Part shown: positions 45,977-53,768 of the stretch, one piece after another
Numbering within the stretch: the first letter of the stretch is position 1
Layout of the letters: every line of letters starts with the position of its first letter
Assembly (NCBI RefSeq): GCF_000813125.1
Contig: NZ_BASE01000079.1
Location: 1-61,354, forward strand
Direction: 5' to 3'
Source: Mesobacillus selenatarsenatis SF-1
GTDB lineage: Bacteria > Bacillota > Bacilli > Bacillales > Cytobacillaceae
DNA: 61,354 bases
The notes under the pieces: model-generated
What the model was told of the DNA's origin: nothing
Databases searched by the model: none
Seen by the model: the letters and a program-made list of their open reading frames with translations, nothing else
Translations under genes and position numbers: made by a program

Positions 45977-46963
45977 TTATACCCCTACGATTGAATCATT
46001 TAGAACTCGAGAGATCCTCAACCCACGATTCAGCCGCAAATCGACAAGTGTATCCCCGGTTTTAATCAATGCCCTTAACGGCTCGAATGGGTCAACCATC
46101 AAGATTGTCCCCTCTTCACCGTCGCTAAGGAGAACACGCCTTCCGACAAGACTGTCCATGATCCTGTACAGGAAAACGAGCATGATTTTGGGATCAAATT
46201 TTCCGAATACATCGTTTTGCATCTGGGATATGACAATATGAAAAGGCTCTGCCTGATGATAAACCCTTGAAGATGACATGGCATGGTATACGTCTGCTAT
46301 TGCGACGATCTTTGCAAGCTCGTCTATCTTTTCGCTGCGCAAGCTGAACGGATAGCCTCCACCATCCTCACGCTCATGGTGTTGAAGAGCAATCAGTGCG
46401 ACTCTTTCATTTAGTTCCGGAATATCCTTTAACATCCGGTATCCGTATACTGTGTGGCGTTTCATTTCGATGTATTCTTCCTGTGTCAGCCTGCCTGGCT
46501 TGTTCAGGATGTTGACAGGGATACGAGCTTTCCCAATATCATGGAGTGTCGCTCCCAGAGTTAGATCATTCAATTCTGATTGGTCTAGATTGAGCCATTT
46601 CCCTATCAATGTGGAGATGATGCCAACACAGACTGTGTGTCTGTAGGTATACTCATCTTGTGCCTTCAGCTCATAGAAAAGATGATAGATATGGGGAATT
46701 TTCGCCGCCTGCCTGATTACAGGCAGGATATCATTCTTGATTTCACCAACAGGGACAACTCCTGTCTTTGCAACAATATCGAATATCTCTTCCATTTGCC
46801 TGGAGGCATCATCGATTTTCTTTGAAATATTAACAAGCTTTTTATTTACTGCTATCTGAGGTGTGTGGTCCTGAATGGCATTGCCATTCCTGATTGTATC
46901 CAATAATGCATCAATTTGATGATCAGTTAAGGACGTGAACACGGATGGAGTGGTCTTCTTCAT
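45977..46963 (-). CDS. HD-GYP-type cyclic-di-GMP phosphodiesterase
   Basis: 328 residues, soluble. The HD core is TLGATLHDIGKARIPVNILNKPG and the GYP part is ALQHHEREDGGGYP. AKIVAIADVYHAMSSSRVY gives the remaining metal ligands. HD-GYP proteins hydrolyse c-di-GMP or related cyclic nucleotides. The second Gly-Gly-Gly in DGGGYP is a small departure from DGXGYP with no expected effect. There is no receiver domain. GAGGAGGG precedes the ATG by five bases. Confidence 0.9.
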   Translation of the reverse strand: MKKTTPSVFTSLTDHQIDALLDTIRNGNAIQDHTPQIAVNKKLVNISKKIDDASRQMEEIFDIVAKTGVVPVGEIKNDILPVIRQAAKIPHIYHLFYELKAQDEYTYRHTVCVGIISTLIGKWLNLDQSELNDLTLGATLHDIGKARIPVNILNKPGRLTQEEYIEMKRHTVYGYRMLKDIPELNERVALIALQHHEREDGGGYPFSLRSEKIDELAKIVAIADVYHAMSSSRVYHQAEPFHIVISQMQNDVFGKFDPKIMLVFLYRIMDSLVGRRVLLSDGEEGTILMVDPFEPLRALIKTGDTLVDLRLNRGLRISRVLNDSIVGV

Positions 46964-47170
46964 TAGTACCCTCCTCTGAAGCTTTAATTGACTTGTAGAT
47001 TTAATGTCTTTTTTTGCTCTCTATTTACGTTTCAAGCAAAATTAAATAAAGTATTAATAAGAGAATAATAACAAATTTTTCCGGAAATAGGAACAAAAGC
47101 GAGGTGAATGTCGATTTTTTTCAAATTAACAAAATTTTAAGATTATTTAGTTTGTAATACGCTTACATTC

Positions 47171-47200
47171 TTGACTGATTGAATCCCAATATTGTATATT
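47171..47200 (+). promoter_or_regulatory. cspD promoter and long cold-shock-type leader
   Basis: TTGACT is followed after 18 bases by TATATT. Transcription from about 47207 gives a leader of about 115 bases before cspD, a length typical of cold-shock genes. An in-frame ATG at 47231 has no ribosome-binding site. The remainder of the 46964-47320 gap is A/T-rich with no gene. Confidence 0.6.
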
Positions 47201-47320
47201 TAAGACATCATTTAATAAAATATATTTGCCATGTCAAAATTGCGGGTGTATAGATTAGATGATAATATTCAACTTTGGCACATATTTTGTGTCGCGAAAG
47301 ACATGGGAGGAAAGTTTAAC

Positions 47321-47521
47321 ATGCAAAACGGTAAAGTAAAATGGTTCAACAATGAAAAAGGTTTCGGATTCATCGAAGTAGAAGGCGGAGACGATGTATT
47401 CGTTCACTTCTCAGCTATCCAGGGCGACGGCTACAAGTCACTAGAAGAAGGTCAAGAAGTTTCTTTTGAAATCGTTGAAGGAAACCGTGGACCACAAGCT
47501 GCTAACGTAGTAAAACTATAA
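47321..47521 (+). CDS. cspD: Cold-shock protein CspD
   Basis: 66 residues from the ATG after GGGAGG (47305-47310). The RNA-binding motifs RNP1 (KGFGFIEV) and RNP2 (DVFVHF) are intact, with [12 protein letters not shown] at the start. It binds single-stranded RNA and DNA and melts secondary structure in the cold. It is nearly identical to B. subtilis CspD by eye and lies in the expected place after metA. Confidence 0.95.
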   Translation: MQNGKVKWFNNEKGFGFIEVEGGDDVFVHFSAIQGDGYKSLEEGQEVSFEIVEGNRGPQAANVVKL

Positions 47522-47533
47522 TTAAAAAAGTTG

Positions 47534-47562
47534 AAGGCTGGCGCCAGGCGCCAGCCTTTTTT
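47534..47562 (+). terminator. Terminator after cspD
   Basis: AAGGCTGGCGCC and GGCGCCAGCCTT form a long GC-rich stem, followed by TTTT. Confidence 0.92.
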
Positions 47563-47609
47563 GATTTATATAATTTAGTTGTGAATACCAACTTTGAATC
47601 AGCCTTATG

Positions 47610-47890
47610 GACATTTTGGCTTAGAACTCATTCTGAAGTGTCCATTAAATGCACTTTCCTAGACATTTTGACTTCGAACTCATGTTGAAATGTCCATTAA
47701 ATGCACTTTCTTAGACATTTCGGTTTGGAACTCATGCTGAAATGTCCATTAAATGCACTTTCTTAGACATTTCGGTTTGGAACTCATGCTGAAATGTCCA
47801 TTAAATGCACTTTCTTAGACATTTCGGTTTGGAAATCATGCTGAAATGTCCATTAAATTACGTTCATGGACTTTTCGGCTTTGAATGTCT
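47610..47890 (+). repeat. 52-bp tandem hairpin array B (five units plus a decayed sixth)
   Basis: Units start with GACAT at 47610, 47662, 47714, 47766 and 47818, each exactly 52 bases apart; a decayed unit follows at 47869. Each unit pairs positions 1-10 (GACATTTCGG in units 3-5) with 24-33 (CTGAAATGTC) over a 13-base loop, then a 19-base spacer CATTAAATGCACTTTCTTA. Units 1 and 2 differ in the arms, but pairing is kept (G10-C24 to A10-T24; T8.G26 to C8-G26). The G.T pairs work only in + strand RNA. Confidence 0.92.
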
Positions 47891-47906
47891 TTAATCGTGA
47901 ATCACA

Positions 47907-48080
47907 CTAAAGTTTTTGTCCGCACTTTTTTATTTTTTCGCCAACGGTGCATTCATTTATGCAGAACCGGTGGGCAGCCCTTTTTCCGTGTTCTTGCCGA
48001 TGATGCTTTTTCAGGAAGCATCCATTGCAATATGTATTAAGCAATGTCTCTACCTCAGCAAGGATTTTAGTACGCGTCAA
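47907..48080 (-). CDS. ypeQ: YpeQ-like small zinc-finger protein
   Basis: 57 residues from a TTG, with GGAGG and GGCGGG upstream; it is too short for a 60-codon cutoff. TYCNGCFLKKHHRQEHGKR and HRFCINECTVGEKIKK place two Cys pairs (CXXC at 18/21, CXXXC at 40/44) as expected for a zinc knuckle. This resembles the short zinc-finger family that includes B. subtilis YpeQ. It starts 23 bases after the ypeP stop, in the same order as in B. subtilis. Function is unknown. Confidence 0.8.
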   Translation of the reverse strand: MTRTKILAEVETLLNTYCNGCFLKKHHRQEHGKRAAHRFCINECTVGEKIKKCGQKL

Positions 48081-48103
48081 TCTATTCCCGCCTTTCCTCC
48101 TGG

Positions 48104-48760
48104 TTATAATATTTGCATCTTACTGTTGATCATTTTACCCTGCAATGCCTGTGTGGCCAGTTTATCCGCTTCTTTATTTTCTTTCCTGCCTACAGGATTG
48201 TATTTCGGATACAATCCAAGTTCCTTGATCTTATTCTCGATTCTGTCAAGCCAGCGGTTTAGGGTTTCTTCATAGCAAGGCCACTCCCCTTCGAGTTGCT
48301 TCAAAACAACCTGGGAATCACCTTTTATATCGCAGGTCATGTTTCGGACACCCATTTCTTCAAGGATAGTAAGGGCAAAATATAGAGCAGCGTATTCTGC
48401 TTCATTATTCGTTTCAAGTTCATCGAAAACTTCATTGGCACGCAGTCTGTACTTCTTCTTTCCTTGTTTGAAGTAGATTATGGTCCCGAGTCCGGCTTTA
48501 TGATTAAAGTTATCAAAACCACCGTCAAAAAAAACGGTAAGGTCATGAGGTTCTTCTTCTACTTCTTGTAGGAGCTTTCGCATTTCCTTTAATGTCCACG
48601 AAGTACCGATTTCATCTATGAAAGAAATTTCACCAGCTCTACCCGATTTTTCTAATTCTTCACCAGCATGCAGCGCATGCTCGCCATCAAGGAAATCAGA
48701 GCTGAATAGGATGGGATCAATGCCTTTAGCTTTGTATTCCCACTCCAATTTATATTTCAT
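48104..48760 (-). CDS. ypeP: YpeP, RNase HI-like protein with N-terminal extension
   Basis: 218 residues with GGGGGAG five bases before the ATG. About 70 N-terminal residues precede an RNase H domain. The four acidic catalytic positions are visible: Asp in FFDGGFDN, Glu in NNEAEYAAL, Asp in IKGDSQVV and Asp in NKEADKLA. It should cleave the RNA of RNA-DNA hybrids, though B. subtilis YpeP has been reported weak or inactive as I recall. The extension may bind hybrid or a partner. It is the first gene of the ypeP-ypeQ pair. Confidence 0.88.
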   Translation of the reverse strand: MKYKLEWEYKAKGIDPILFSSDFLDGEHALHAGEELEKSGRAGEISFIDEIGTSWTLKEMRKLLQEVEEEPHDLTVFFDGGFDNFNHKAGLGTIIYFKQGKKKYRLRANEVFDELETNNEAEYAALYFALTILEEMGVRNMTCDIKGDSQVVLKQLEGEWPCYEETLNRWLDRIENKIKELGLYPKYNPVGRKENKEADKLATQALQGKMINSKMQIL

Positions 48761-48953
48761 GACTTCTCCCCCGCTTTCTTCTGTTTTTTCACTCCGCCAA
48801 ATGGGTTATTTTTAGTTATCTTACCCATTTTCCGAGCACGTTACAATGAAAAAGGGACGATGAAACTGAAATGCTCCTTGTATATTTTTATAAATTTTCA
48901 CTGCTATTATGATACACTAACTATTATCTGTACAAACCAACTGGGAGTGATCT

Positions 48954-49364
48954 TTGTTGTTCGAAGTGTATATTGATGGTGCAAGCGCTGGCAACCCTGG
49001 TCCAAGCGGTGCTGGCATTTTTATTAAAGGTGAAGGTGAAGTTTTTAGATATTCCATTCCTCTTGGTGTCATGTCCAATCATGAAGCTGAATATCATGCA
49101 TTTATAAAAGCATTGGAAATCTGCCTTGATAAAGGTTTTAAAGTTGTCTCCTTCAGAACCGATTCACAGCTTGTTAATGCAGCGGTTGAGAAAGAGTTCG
49201 TCAAAAATAAACTATATGCCCCCCTATTGGAAAAAGCACTAATGCTTGCCAATCAATTCGACCTCTTCTTCATGAAATGGATTCCATCGAGTGAAAATAA
49301 AACAGCTGACGATCTGGCAAGAAAAGCAGTAAGGGACAACAACATGAAAGGAACCGAAAACTAA
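48954..49364 (+). CDS. ypdQ: YpdQ, minimal RNase HI-like protein
   Basis: 136 residues from one of two tandem TTG codons six to nine bases after GGGAG. The RNase H quartet reads Asp in VYIDGASAGNPG, Glu in NHEAEYHAF, Asp in FRTDSQLV and Asp in NKTADDLAR. It lacks the basic handle region of E. coli RNase HI. It is divergent from ypeP, a second RNase H-like gene, less than 200 bases away. The two may be descended from a local duplication. It runs directly into the transporter gene. Confidence 0.88.
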   Translation: MLFEVYIDGASAGNPGPSGAGIFIKGEGEVFRYSIPLGVMSNHEAEYHAFIKALEICLDKGFKVVSFRTDSQLVNAAVEKEFVKNKLYAPLLEKALMLANQFDLFFMKWIPSSENKTADDLARKAVRDNNMKGTEN

Positions 49365-49365
49365 C

Positions 49366-50304
49366 ATGAAAGCATCAACCTTCGCGGATTTAAGCTTACT
49401 ATTCGTAGCCCTCATCTGGGGCGCAACTTTTGTTCTTGTACAAAATGCAATTTCTTTTCTTGAGCCACAATCTTTCAATGCTGTCCGATTCACCCTGGCA
49501 GCAATCCTATTAGGGCTTTGGCTTATGTTTTTTGAAAAAGATCAGCTAAAAAAGCTGGATCGAAAATTAATTTTATCAGGAATAATGCTGGGCTTTTTTC
49601 TGTTCATCGGCTATGCATTCCAAACATTAGGCCTGTTGTATACAACCTCATCCAAGACTGGATTTATAACTGGTTTAAGTGTAGTTCTGGTACCATTGCT
49701 GATGATCGGGATTTTAAAACAGCGGCCAAGCATCAACTCTATAGCGGGTGTCTCTGCAGCAACTGCAGGTCTTTATCTTTTAACAATGTCAGATGTTTCA
49801 GGTCTTAACATTGGAGACGGCTTTGTCCTCATATGTGCAGCCGGTTTTGCTTTGCACATCGTTTTTACCGGAAAATACAGCAGCAGCTATCCAACTCTCC
49901 TTTTGACGACAGTCCAAATCTCAACTGTTGCTGCCCTATCTGCAGTATCTTCAGTCCTATTCGAGGATTGGAAAAGGGCATTCAACCCTGAGGTCATTTT
50001 TTCGGCGAATGTCATGGTTGCCTTGTTGGTTACATCTATACTTGCAACTGCACTGGCGTTTTTCATCCAGACCAATTTCCAGAAACATACGACTGCTACT
50101 CGAGTTGCCTTGATTTTTGCAATGGAGCCAGTCTTTGCGGCCATTACAGCTTACTTCTGGGCCAATGAACGTCTAACATACAGCGCCCTGGTCGGTTGTG
50201 CGCTAATTTTTGCCGGGATGGTTTTCGCGGAATTACCTTCTGGCAAATTCGAAAGTTTCATTCGTAAGGTCTTCCCCAAAAAAGAGGCTGATTTCAAAGC
50301 ATAA
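49366..50304 (+). CDS. DMT-superfamily transporter with two EamA domains
   Basis: 312 residues with ten hydrophobic helices. The first EamA unit starts FADLSLLFVALIWGATFVLVQ. The second starts after about residue 150 (GDGFVLICAAGFALHIVFTG) and contains ATRVALIFAMEPVFAAITAYFW. Such proteins export metabolites or amino acids, and the substrate is unpredictable. The ATG is two bases after the ypdQ stop with a weak site inside ypdQ, so translation probably depends on coupling. Confidence 0.9.
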   Translation: MKASTFADLSLLFVALIWGATFVLVQNAISFLEPQSFNAVRFTLAAILLGLWLMFFEKDQLKKLDRKLILSGIMLGFFLFIGYAFQTLGLLYTTSSKTGFITGLSVVLVPLLMIGILKQRPSINSIAGVSAATAGLYLLTMSDVSGLNIGDGFVLICAAGFALHIVFTGKYSSSYPTLLLTTVQISTVAALSAVSSVLFEDWKRAFNPEVIFSANVMVALLVTSILATALAFFIQTNFQKHTTATRVALIFAMEPVFAAITAYFWANERLTYSALVGCALIFAGMVFAELPSGKFESFIRKVFPKKEADFKA

Positions 50305-50327
50305 CGCTTTGAAACCAGCCTTTTCTT
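50286..50327 (+). terminator. Terminator overlapping the transporter stop
   Basis: GGCTGATTTCAAAGC pairs with GCTTTGAAACCAGCC (one mismatch) across the stop codon, followed by TTTTCTT. Confidence 0.88.
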
Positions 50328-50360
50328 ATATTTTGTTTATATAATTTCTACTTCGAGAAT

Positions 50361-50537
50361 TGTCCAGCTACAGCGCCTAGCCCCTCGAGTCGCTTCGGTC
50401 TTGCCAATGAAGTCAAAGAACGACTTCACTGGCAAGCCCTCCGTGGCACACGATGTGCTAGACCCGCCAGCCACAGGATGTGGCGCTTTTAGGCGGGCAG
50501 CGCTTGTCGGGGCTGACCAAGGCGCTTCCGCTTTTCG
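50361..50537. repeat. ~117-bp dispersed element, copy 4, inverted and enlarged
   Basis: Reverse orientation relative to the other copies, with the same borders. It carries about 56 additional bases between the inner arm and AGCGCTTGTCGGGG. The extra segment has its own pairing blocks (CCGCC with GGCGG, CCACAGGATGTGG). The element ends one base before the stop codon of the adjacent 93-residue gene. Confidence 0.88.
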
Positions 50538-50538
50538 A

Positions 50539-50820
50539 TCATACGGCCAAAAGTTCGATTTTTTTTACGTACTGCAATGCTGCTTTGCGGGAATGAATTT
50601 TATTAGAAGCGAACGTCTCCAGCAACGAGATATAAAAGCTTCCATCAAAACCTTTTTGGGCCAAAAGGGTAATTTCAATGGCTGTATTGGTAAGTTCATC
50701 GGTGGAATTCGTATATTGCTGACCGAAATAAATAAAGCCGATGGCATCCTCTCGCAACTGGAACCCTTTGCTTTTCAAATGAAGCAAGTAATCTTCAACT
50801 GTCCGCACTGACTGAATCAA
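50539..50820 (-). CDS. Unrecognised 93-residue protein
   Basis: A soluble protein from a TTG at 50820 (a GAGAGAGGA site abuts it) or a GTG four codons later, which is better spaced. TVEDYLLHLKSKGFQLREDAIGFIYFGQQYTN and FDGSFYISLLETF give it a conserved look, possibly a DUF6123-type Bacillus protein, which I cannot confirm. Its stop codon lies at the very edge of a dispersed repeat, so the last few residues may have been altered by the insertion. Confidence 0.65.
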   Translation of the reverse strand: MIQSVRTVEDYLLHLKSKGFQLREDAIGFIYFGQQYTNSTDELTNTAIEITLLAQKGFDGSFYISLLETFASNKIHSRKAALQYVKKIELLAV

Positions 50821-50875
50821 TCCTCTCTCTTCAAGGCGTCTCTAGTAAAATTTTACCGCAATATCCGAGCTTTTT

Positions 50876-51337
50876 CTACCGTTTTTTCGTTAAAAGATAT
50901 CCAGCAAACCCCATCGCCATGCCGAATAGGGCTCCGCCAAGTACTTCTTTGGGCTGATGGCCAAGCATTTCCTTCAATGGATCTGGAGACTTTTCTTCAA
51001 ACTCTACAGGGTCATCTTCATGGATTTTATCAATTAATTCATCAAGATCATTAACTTTTAAAGTCAGTTCTCCTGTTTGTCTCCTTATCCCCTGCGCATC
51101 ATACATGACAATTATGCCATACACGAGTGACAATGCGAAGTCAATCGAACGTACACCTTTTGTAAGAGCAACATATGTTGTTAAAGATGACACACCAGCT
51201 GAATGCGAGCTGGGCATTCCGCCGCTTGCCAAAAATAAATCTGGTTTCCACTCCTGTGTCTTTGCGTAATGAAACGGTATTTTTAAGGCCTGAGCAAGGC
51301 CAATACTTGAAATAGCAATAACTGCGCCTTTATTCAT
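50876..51337 (-). CDS. yuiD: YuiD-type divergent PAP2 membrane protein
   Basis: 153 residues with GGAGGTGA before the ATG. ASGGMPSSHSAGVSSLTTYVAL and MLGHQPKEVLGGALFGMAMG hold the Ser-His and His motifs of the divergent PAP2 (DUF212) phosphatase family. Three to four hydrophobic segments place it in the membrane. An inserted acidic region (DDPVEFEEKSPDP) lies before the last motif. The substrate is probably a lipid-linked phosphate, by family only. Confidence 0.9.
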   Translation of the reverse strand: MNKGAVIAISSIGLAQALKIPFHYAKTQEWKPDLFLASGGMPSSHSAGVSSLTTYVALTKGVRSIDFALSLVYGIIVMYDAQGIRRQTGELTLKVNDLDELIDKIHEDDPVEFEEKSPDPLKEMLGHQPKEVLGGALFGMAMGFAGYLLTKKR

Positions 51338-51494
51338 TATCAGTCACCTCCATGTTATTTTGAAGAAAAATGATTGCTTTTATTCTTGTCCGTTCATAAT
51401 AAAGATTAAGCTGTAATAAGCAGACAACCTATAAAGGTTATTTCTCATTTCTGGACATTTTTAAACAAAAACTTTTCTGGAGGGATCGCTTACT

Positions 51495-51626
51495 ATGAGC
51501 AAAAAGGGAAACAGAGGAACAAAGGCACCCGGGGTAAATCCGCAAGGCTACGGACAGGATGCTGAATTTGCTGAGGAACCAAAGTCAAAGCTGGAAAATG
51601 CCGCTAAGAAGAAAAATACGAAGTAA
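51495..51626 (+). CDS. sspL: Small acid-soluble spore protein L
   Basis: 43 residues from an ATG ten bases after GGAGGG; too short for a 60-codon cutoff. KAPGVNPQGYGQDAEFAEEP and KSKLENAAKKKNTK follow the minor spore protein SspL pattern (Gly-Val-Thr/Asn-Pro-Gln-Gly, then Lys-rich end). Its place next to ypcP agrees with B. subtilis. It would be made in the forespore. I could not define a sigma-G promoter with confidence. Confidence 0.85.
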   Translation: MSKKGNRGTKAPGVNPQGYGQDAEFAEEPKSKLENAAKKKNTK

Positions 51627-51631
51627 GTAAA

Positions 51632-51659
51632 AAACGGCTGGTATAAAAACCAGCCGTTT
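51632..51659. terminator. Shared terminator of sspL and ypcP
   Basis: AAACGGCTGGT and ACCAGCCGTTT form an 11-base stem between convergent genes, with six T on the minus side and a weaker T tract on the + side. Confidence 0.88.
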
Positions 51660-51662
51660 CCT

Positions 51663-52553
51663 TTAAGCATGCAGCGCTTCGTATTCGAACAGTCGGTGCA
51701 GCCCTTTAAGTTCAACTTCATTGAACTTGGAAAGAAGCTTTTCCCGGTCAATTTTATATCTGGCGTCCTCCATCTTGCATTCAACAGGTACATCACATTT
51801 AATCTCAGCTAGCTGTCTGCTTAAATGAAGCATTTCAAGGTCTGCCTCGATTTTTGCTCGCTGTGATTTTGTCAGTTGATGCAGATTAGCGATGACACCT
51901 TCTACATCCCTATGTTCCTGGAGCAGCTTAATAGCGGTCTTTTCACCAATCCCGCGGACTCCAGGATAGTTATCACTAGGGTCTCCCATGAATGCCTTCA
52001 AATCGATCATCTGCTCAGGCCAGATACCCTTTTCAGCAAAAAGGCTATTGCGATCGTGGACTAGATAATTGCCATAGCCCTTCTGTAGCAGGATGACAGA
52101 AATCCGGTCATCGATCAGCTGGAGAATATCCTTATCACCTGTCAAAATCGTAACCGAATCCACTTCCTTAACCGTCCTGGCAATCGTCCCGATACAGTCA
52201 TCAGCTTCATAGCCCCGCATGCCAATGTTTGGTACATCCAAGGCTTCCACTACCTCTTTGACAAGATCAAACTGTGGCAGCAGCTCAACAGGTGCCTCAG
52301 GTCTATTCGCTTTATAATTGTCGAACATTTCCGTACGGAAGGTTTTACTGCCCATATCCCAGCATACAGCAGTATGTGTAGGCTTGAAATTTGCAACTGC
52401 AGTCGCAAAGTGTTTGATGAAACCGTGGATCGCATTTGTAGGGACCCCTTTGGAATTTATCATGAACTGTCCGGAAACAGCTGTTGCGAAGAATGCTCTG
52501 AACAACAAAGCCATCCCGTCAACTAGCATTAGAGAAGTTTTATTATTATCCAA
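51663..52553 (-). CDS. ypcP: 5'-3' exonuclease / flap endonuclease YpcP
   Basis: 296 residues from a TTG seven bases after GGAGG. LMLVDGMALLFRAFFA, CWDMGSKTFRTEMFDNYKANR, GYEADDCIGTIA, TGDKDILQL and GDPSDNYPGVRGIGEKTA carry the metal-binding Asp residues and helix-hairpin-helix of bacterial FEN nucleases. There is no polymerase domain. It helps remove RNA primers from Okazaki fragments alongside PolA. The RNase H-like genes ypeP and ypdQ lie 3 kb away. Confidence 0.94.
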   Translation of the reverse strand: MDNNKTSLMLVDGMALLFRAFFATAVSGQFMINSKGVPTNAIHGFIKHFATAVANFKPTHTAVCWDMGSKTFRTEMFDNYKANRPEAPVELLPQFDLVKEVVEALDVPNIGMRGYEADDCIGTIARTVKEVDSVTILTGDKDILQLIDDRISVILLQKGYGNYLVHDRNSLFAEKGIWPEQMIDLKAFMGDPSDNYPGVRGIGEKTAIKLLQEHRDVEGVIANLHQLTKSQRAKIEADLEMLHLSRQLAEIKCDVPVECKMEDARYKIDREKLLSKFNEVELKGLHRLFEYEALHA

Positions 52554-52724
52554 GTTGGTACCTCCATTGGGAAAATTTTATTTTAAAAGCTTGATGCCTT
52601 ATCTTATAAAGTCAACTTTGATATTATAACATAACTCTCGGAGATCCCTTTTATATTCCGAAAATAACGATTAATCAATTAGTGAACTGACGCTGTGGAT
52701 TGAATCAAAAGAGCCCACTTTTCT

Positions 52725-53561
52725 TTAAAACTTCCTAGATACTGGATTTTCTCTGTAAGAAACCCAATCGCTGTAGCTTCCGGCATAAAGCCTGACATTC
52801 TTAAATCCTGCTTCTTGTAGAGCGATAAAATTCGGCGTAGCTGTCACTCCAGATCCACAATAAACAATGATAGGCTGATTAGGATTAAGTTCTGCAAATC
52901 TCTTTTTCTGTTCATCACGAGGCTTAAAAGAACCATTTTCATAGCCTTCCATCCACGGCTTATTGATTGCTGTTGGTATATGGCCAGGAACACGATCGAT
53001 TGGCTCCTCGATCCCCAGGTACCTTTTACTTTCCCGCGAATCAATAAGGACCGTACTACACGCCCCTTTTAGTGCGATATCTTTCACCTCTTCATAGGAA
53101 GCCAGCATTTCATGATTTTCTGCAACGGTGTATTTTGCAGTCTCATAATGTGGTACGGAATGATCAGCTGGATAGCCAGACTTCTCCCATGCATCGAAGC
53201 CTCCGTTCAGGATATAGACTTTTTCATGCCCAACGTATTTAAGAAGCCACCATAACCTTGAGGCGAACGCTCCTTCCTTTCCGTCGTAAACAATAACTGT
53301 TGTATTATTATCAATCCCGGCATTTTGCAGCCTTTCTTTAAACTGAGTTGTTTCCGGGAGCGGATGTCTGCCACCATGTTCCTTGACTATACCGGACAGG
53401 TCTTTTTCCAGATCGAAATAAACCGCACCAGGAATATGACTACGTTCATATAGAAGCCTGCCCTCGTCAGGACTCCCAAGCTTGAAACGGCAATCGACAA
53501 CTCTTGTATTCTCGTCTCCTAGATGGTCATTAAGCCATTCAGAATCTACATGATTTTGCAA
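52725..53561 (-). CDS. Two-domain rhodanese sulfurtransferase
   Basis: 278 residues from a TTG eight bases after GAGGAG; the GTG three codons upstream is inside that site. Two rhodanese domains: the first (VVDCRFKLGSPDEG) lacks a catalytic Cys, and the second has YCGSGVTATPN with the active Cys. The CGSGVTA loop is typical of 3-mercaptopyruvate rather than thiosulfate sulfurtransferases. It starts 12 bases after the Cys-rich small gene and follows dynA, forming an apparent three-gene operon. Confidence 0.9.
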   Translation of the reverse strand: MQNHVDSEWLNDHLGDENTRVVDCRFKLGSPDEGRLLYERSHIPGAVYFDLEKDLSGIVKEHGGRHPLPETTQFKERLQNAGIDNNTTVIVYDGKEGAFASRLWWLLKYVGHEKVYILNGGFDAWEKSGYPADHSVPHYETAKYTVAENHEMLASYEEVKDIALKGACSTVLIDSRESKRYLGIEEPIDRVPGHIPTAINKPWMEGYENGSFKPRDEQKKRFAELNPNQPIIVYCGSGVTATPNFIALQEAGFKNVRLYAGSYSDWVSYRENPVSRKF

Positions 53562-53573
53562 GGGAACCACTCC

Positions 53574-53765
53574 TCAGTTAGTTTTTTTGGACATCAATTT
53601 TTTCACGTGCTCTTTAGGGTCCCAGCAGGAAAATTTATAATGGCTCTTTGTTTCATAGCCAAGCCTGCCACAATGGTAGTTCATTTTGCCATTCAGCTTC
53701 TCAGCCTGAAAATTAACACAAGTCGCACATGCATGAAATCTATTACTGGTCATCCTTGCACTCAA
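53574..53765 (-). CDS. Small four-cysteine protein between dynA and the rhodanese gene
   Basis: 59-63 residues (ATG at 53753, or TTG at 53765 only three bases after the dynA stop). FHACATCVNFQ, NYHCGRL and KFSCWDPKEHVKKLM place four Cys as a likely zinc-binding unit. I do not recognise the family with certainty. Tight spacing to dynA and to the rhodanese gene suggests one transcript. Confidence 0.72.
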   Translation of the reverse strand: MSARMTSNRFHACATCVNFQAEKLNGKMNYHCGRLGYETKSHYKFSCWDPKEHVKKLMSKKTN

Positions 53766-53768
53766 CCT

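Noticed and set aside
47610-47890. CRISPR array
   Set aside because: The units are contiguous and nearly identical over all 52 bases, with no variable spacers and no cas genes; it is a tandem repeat.
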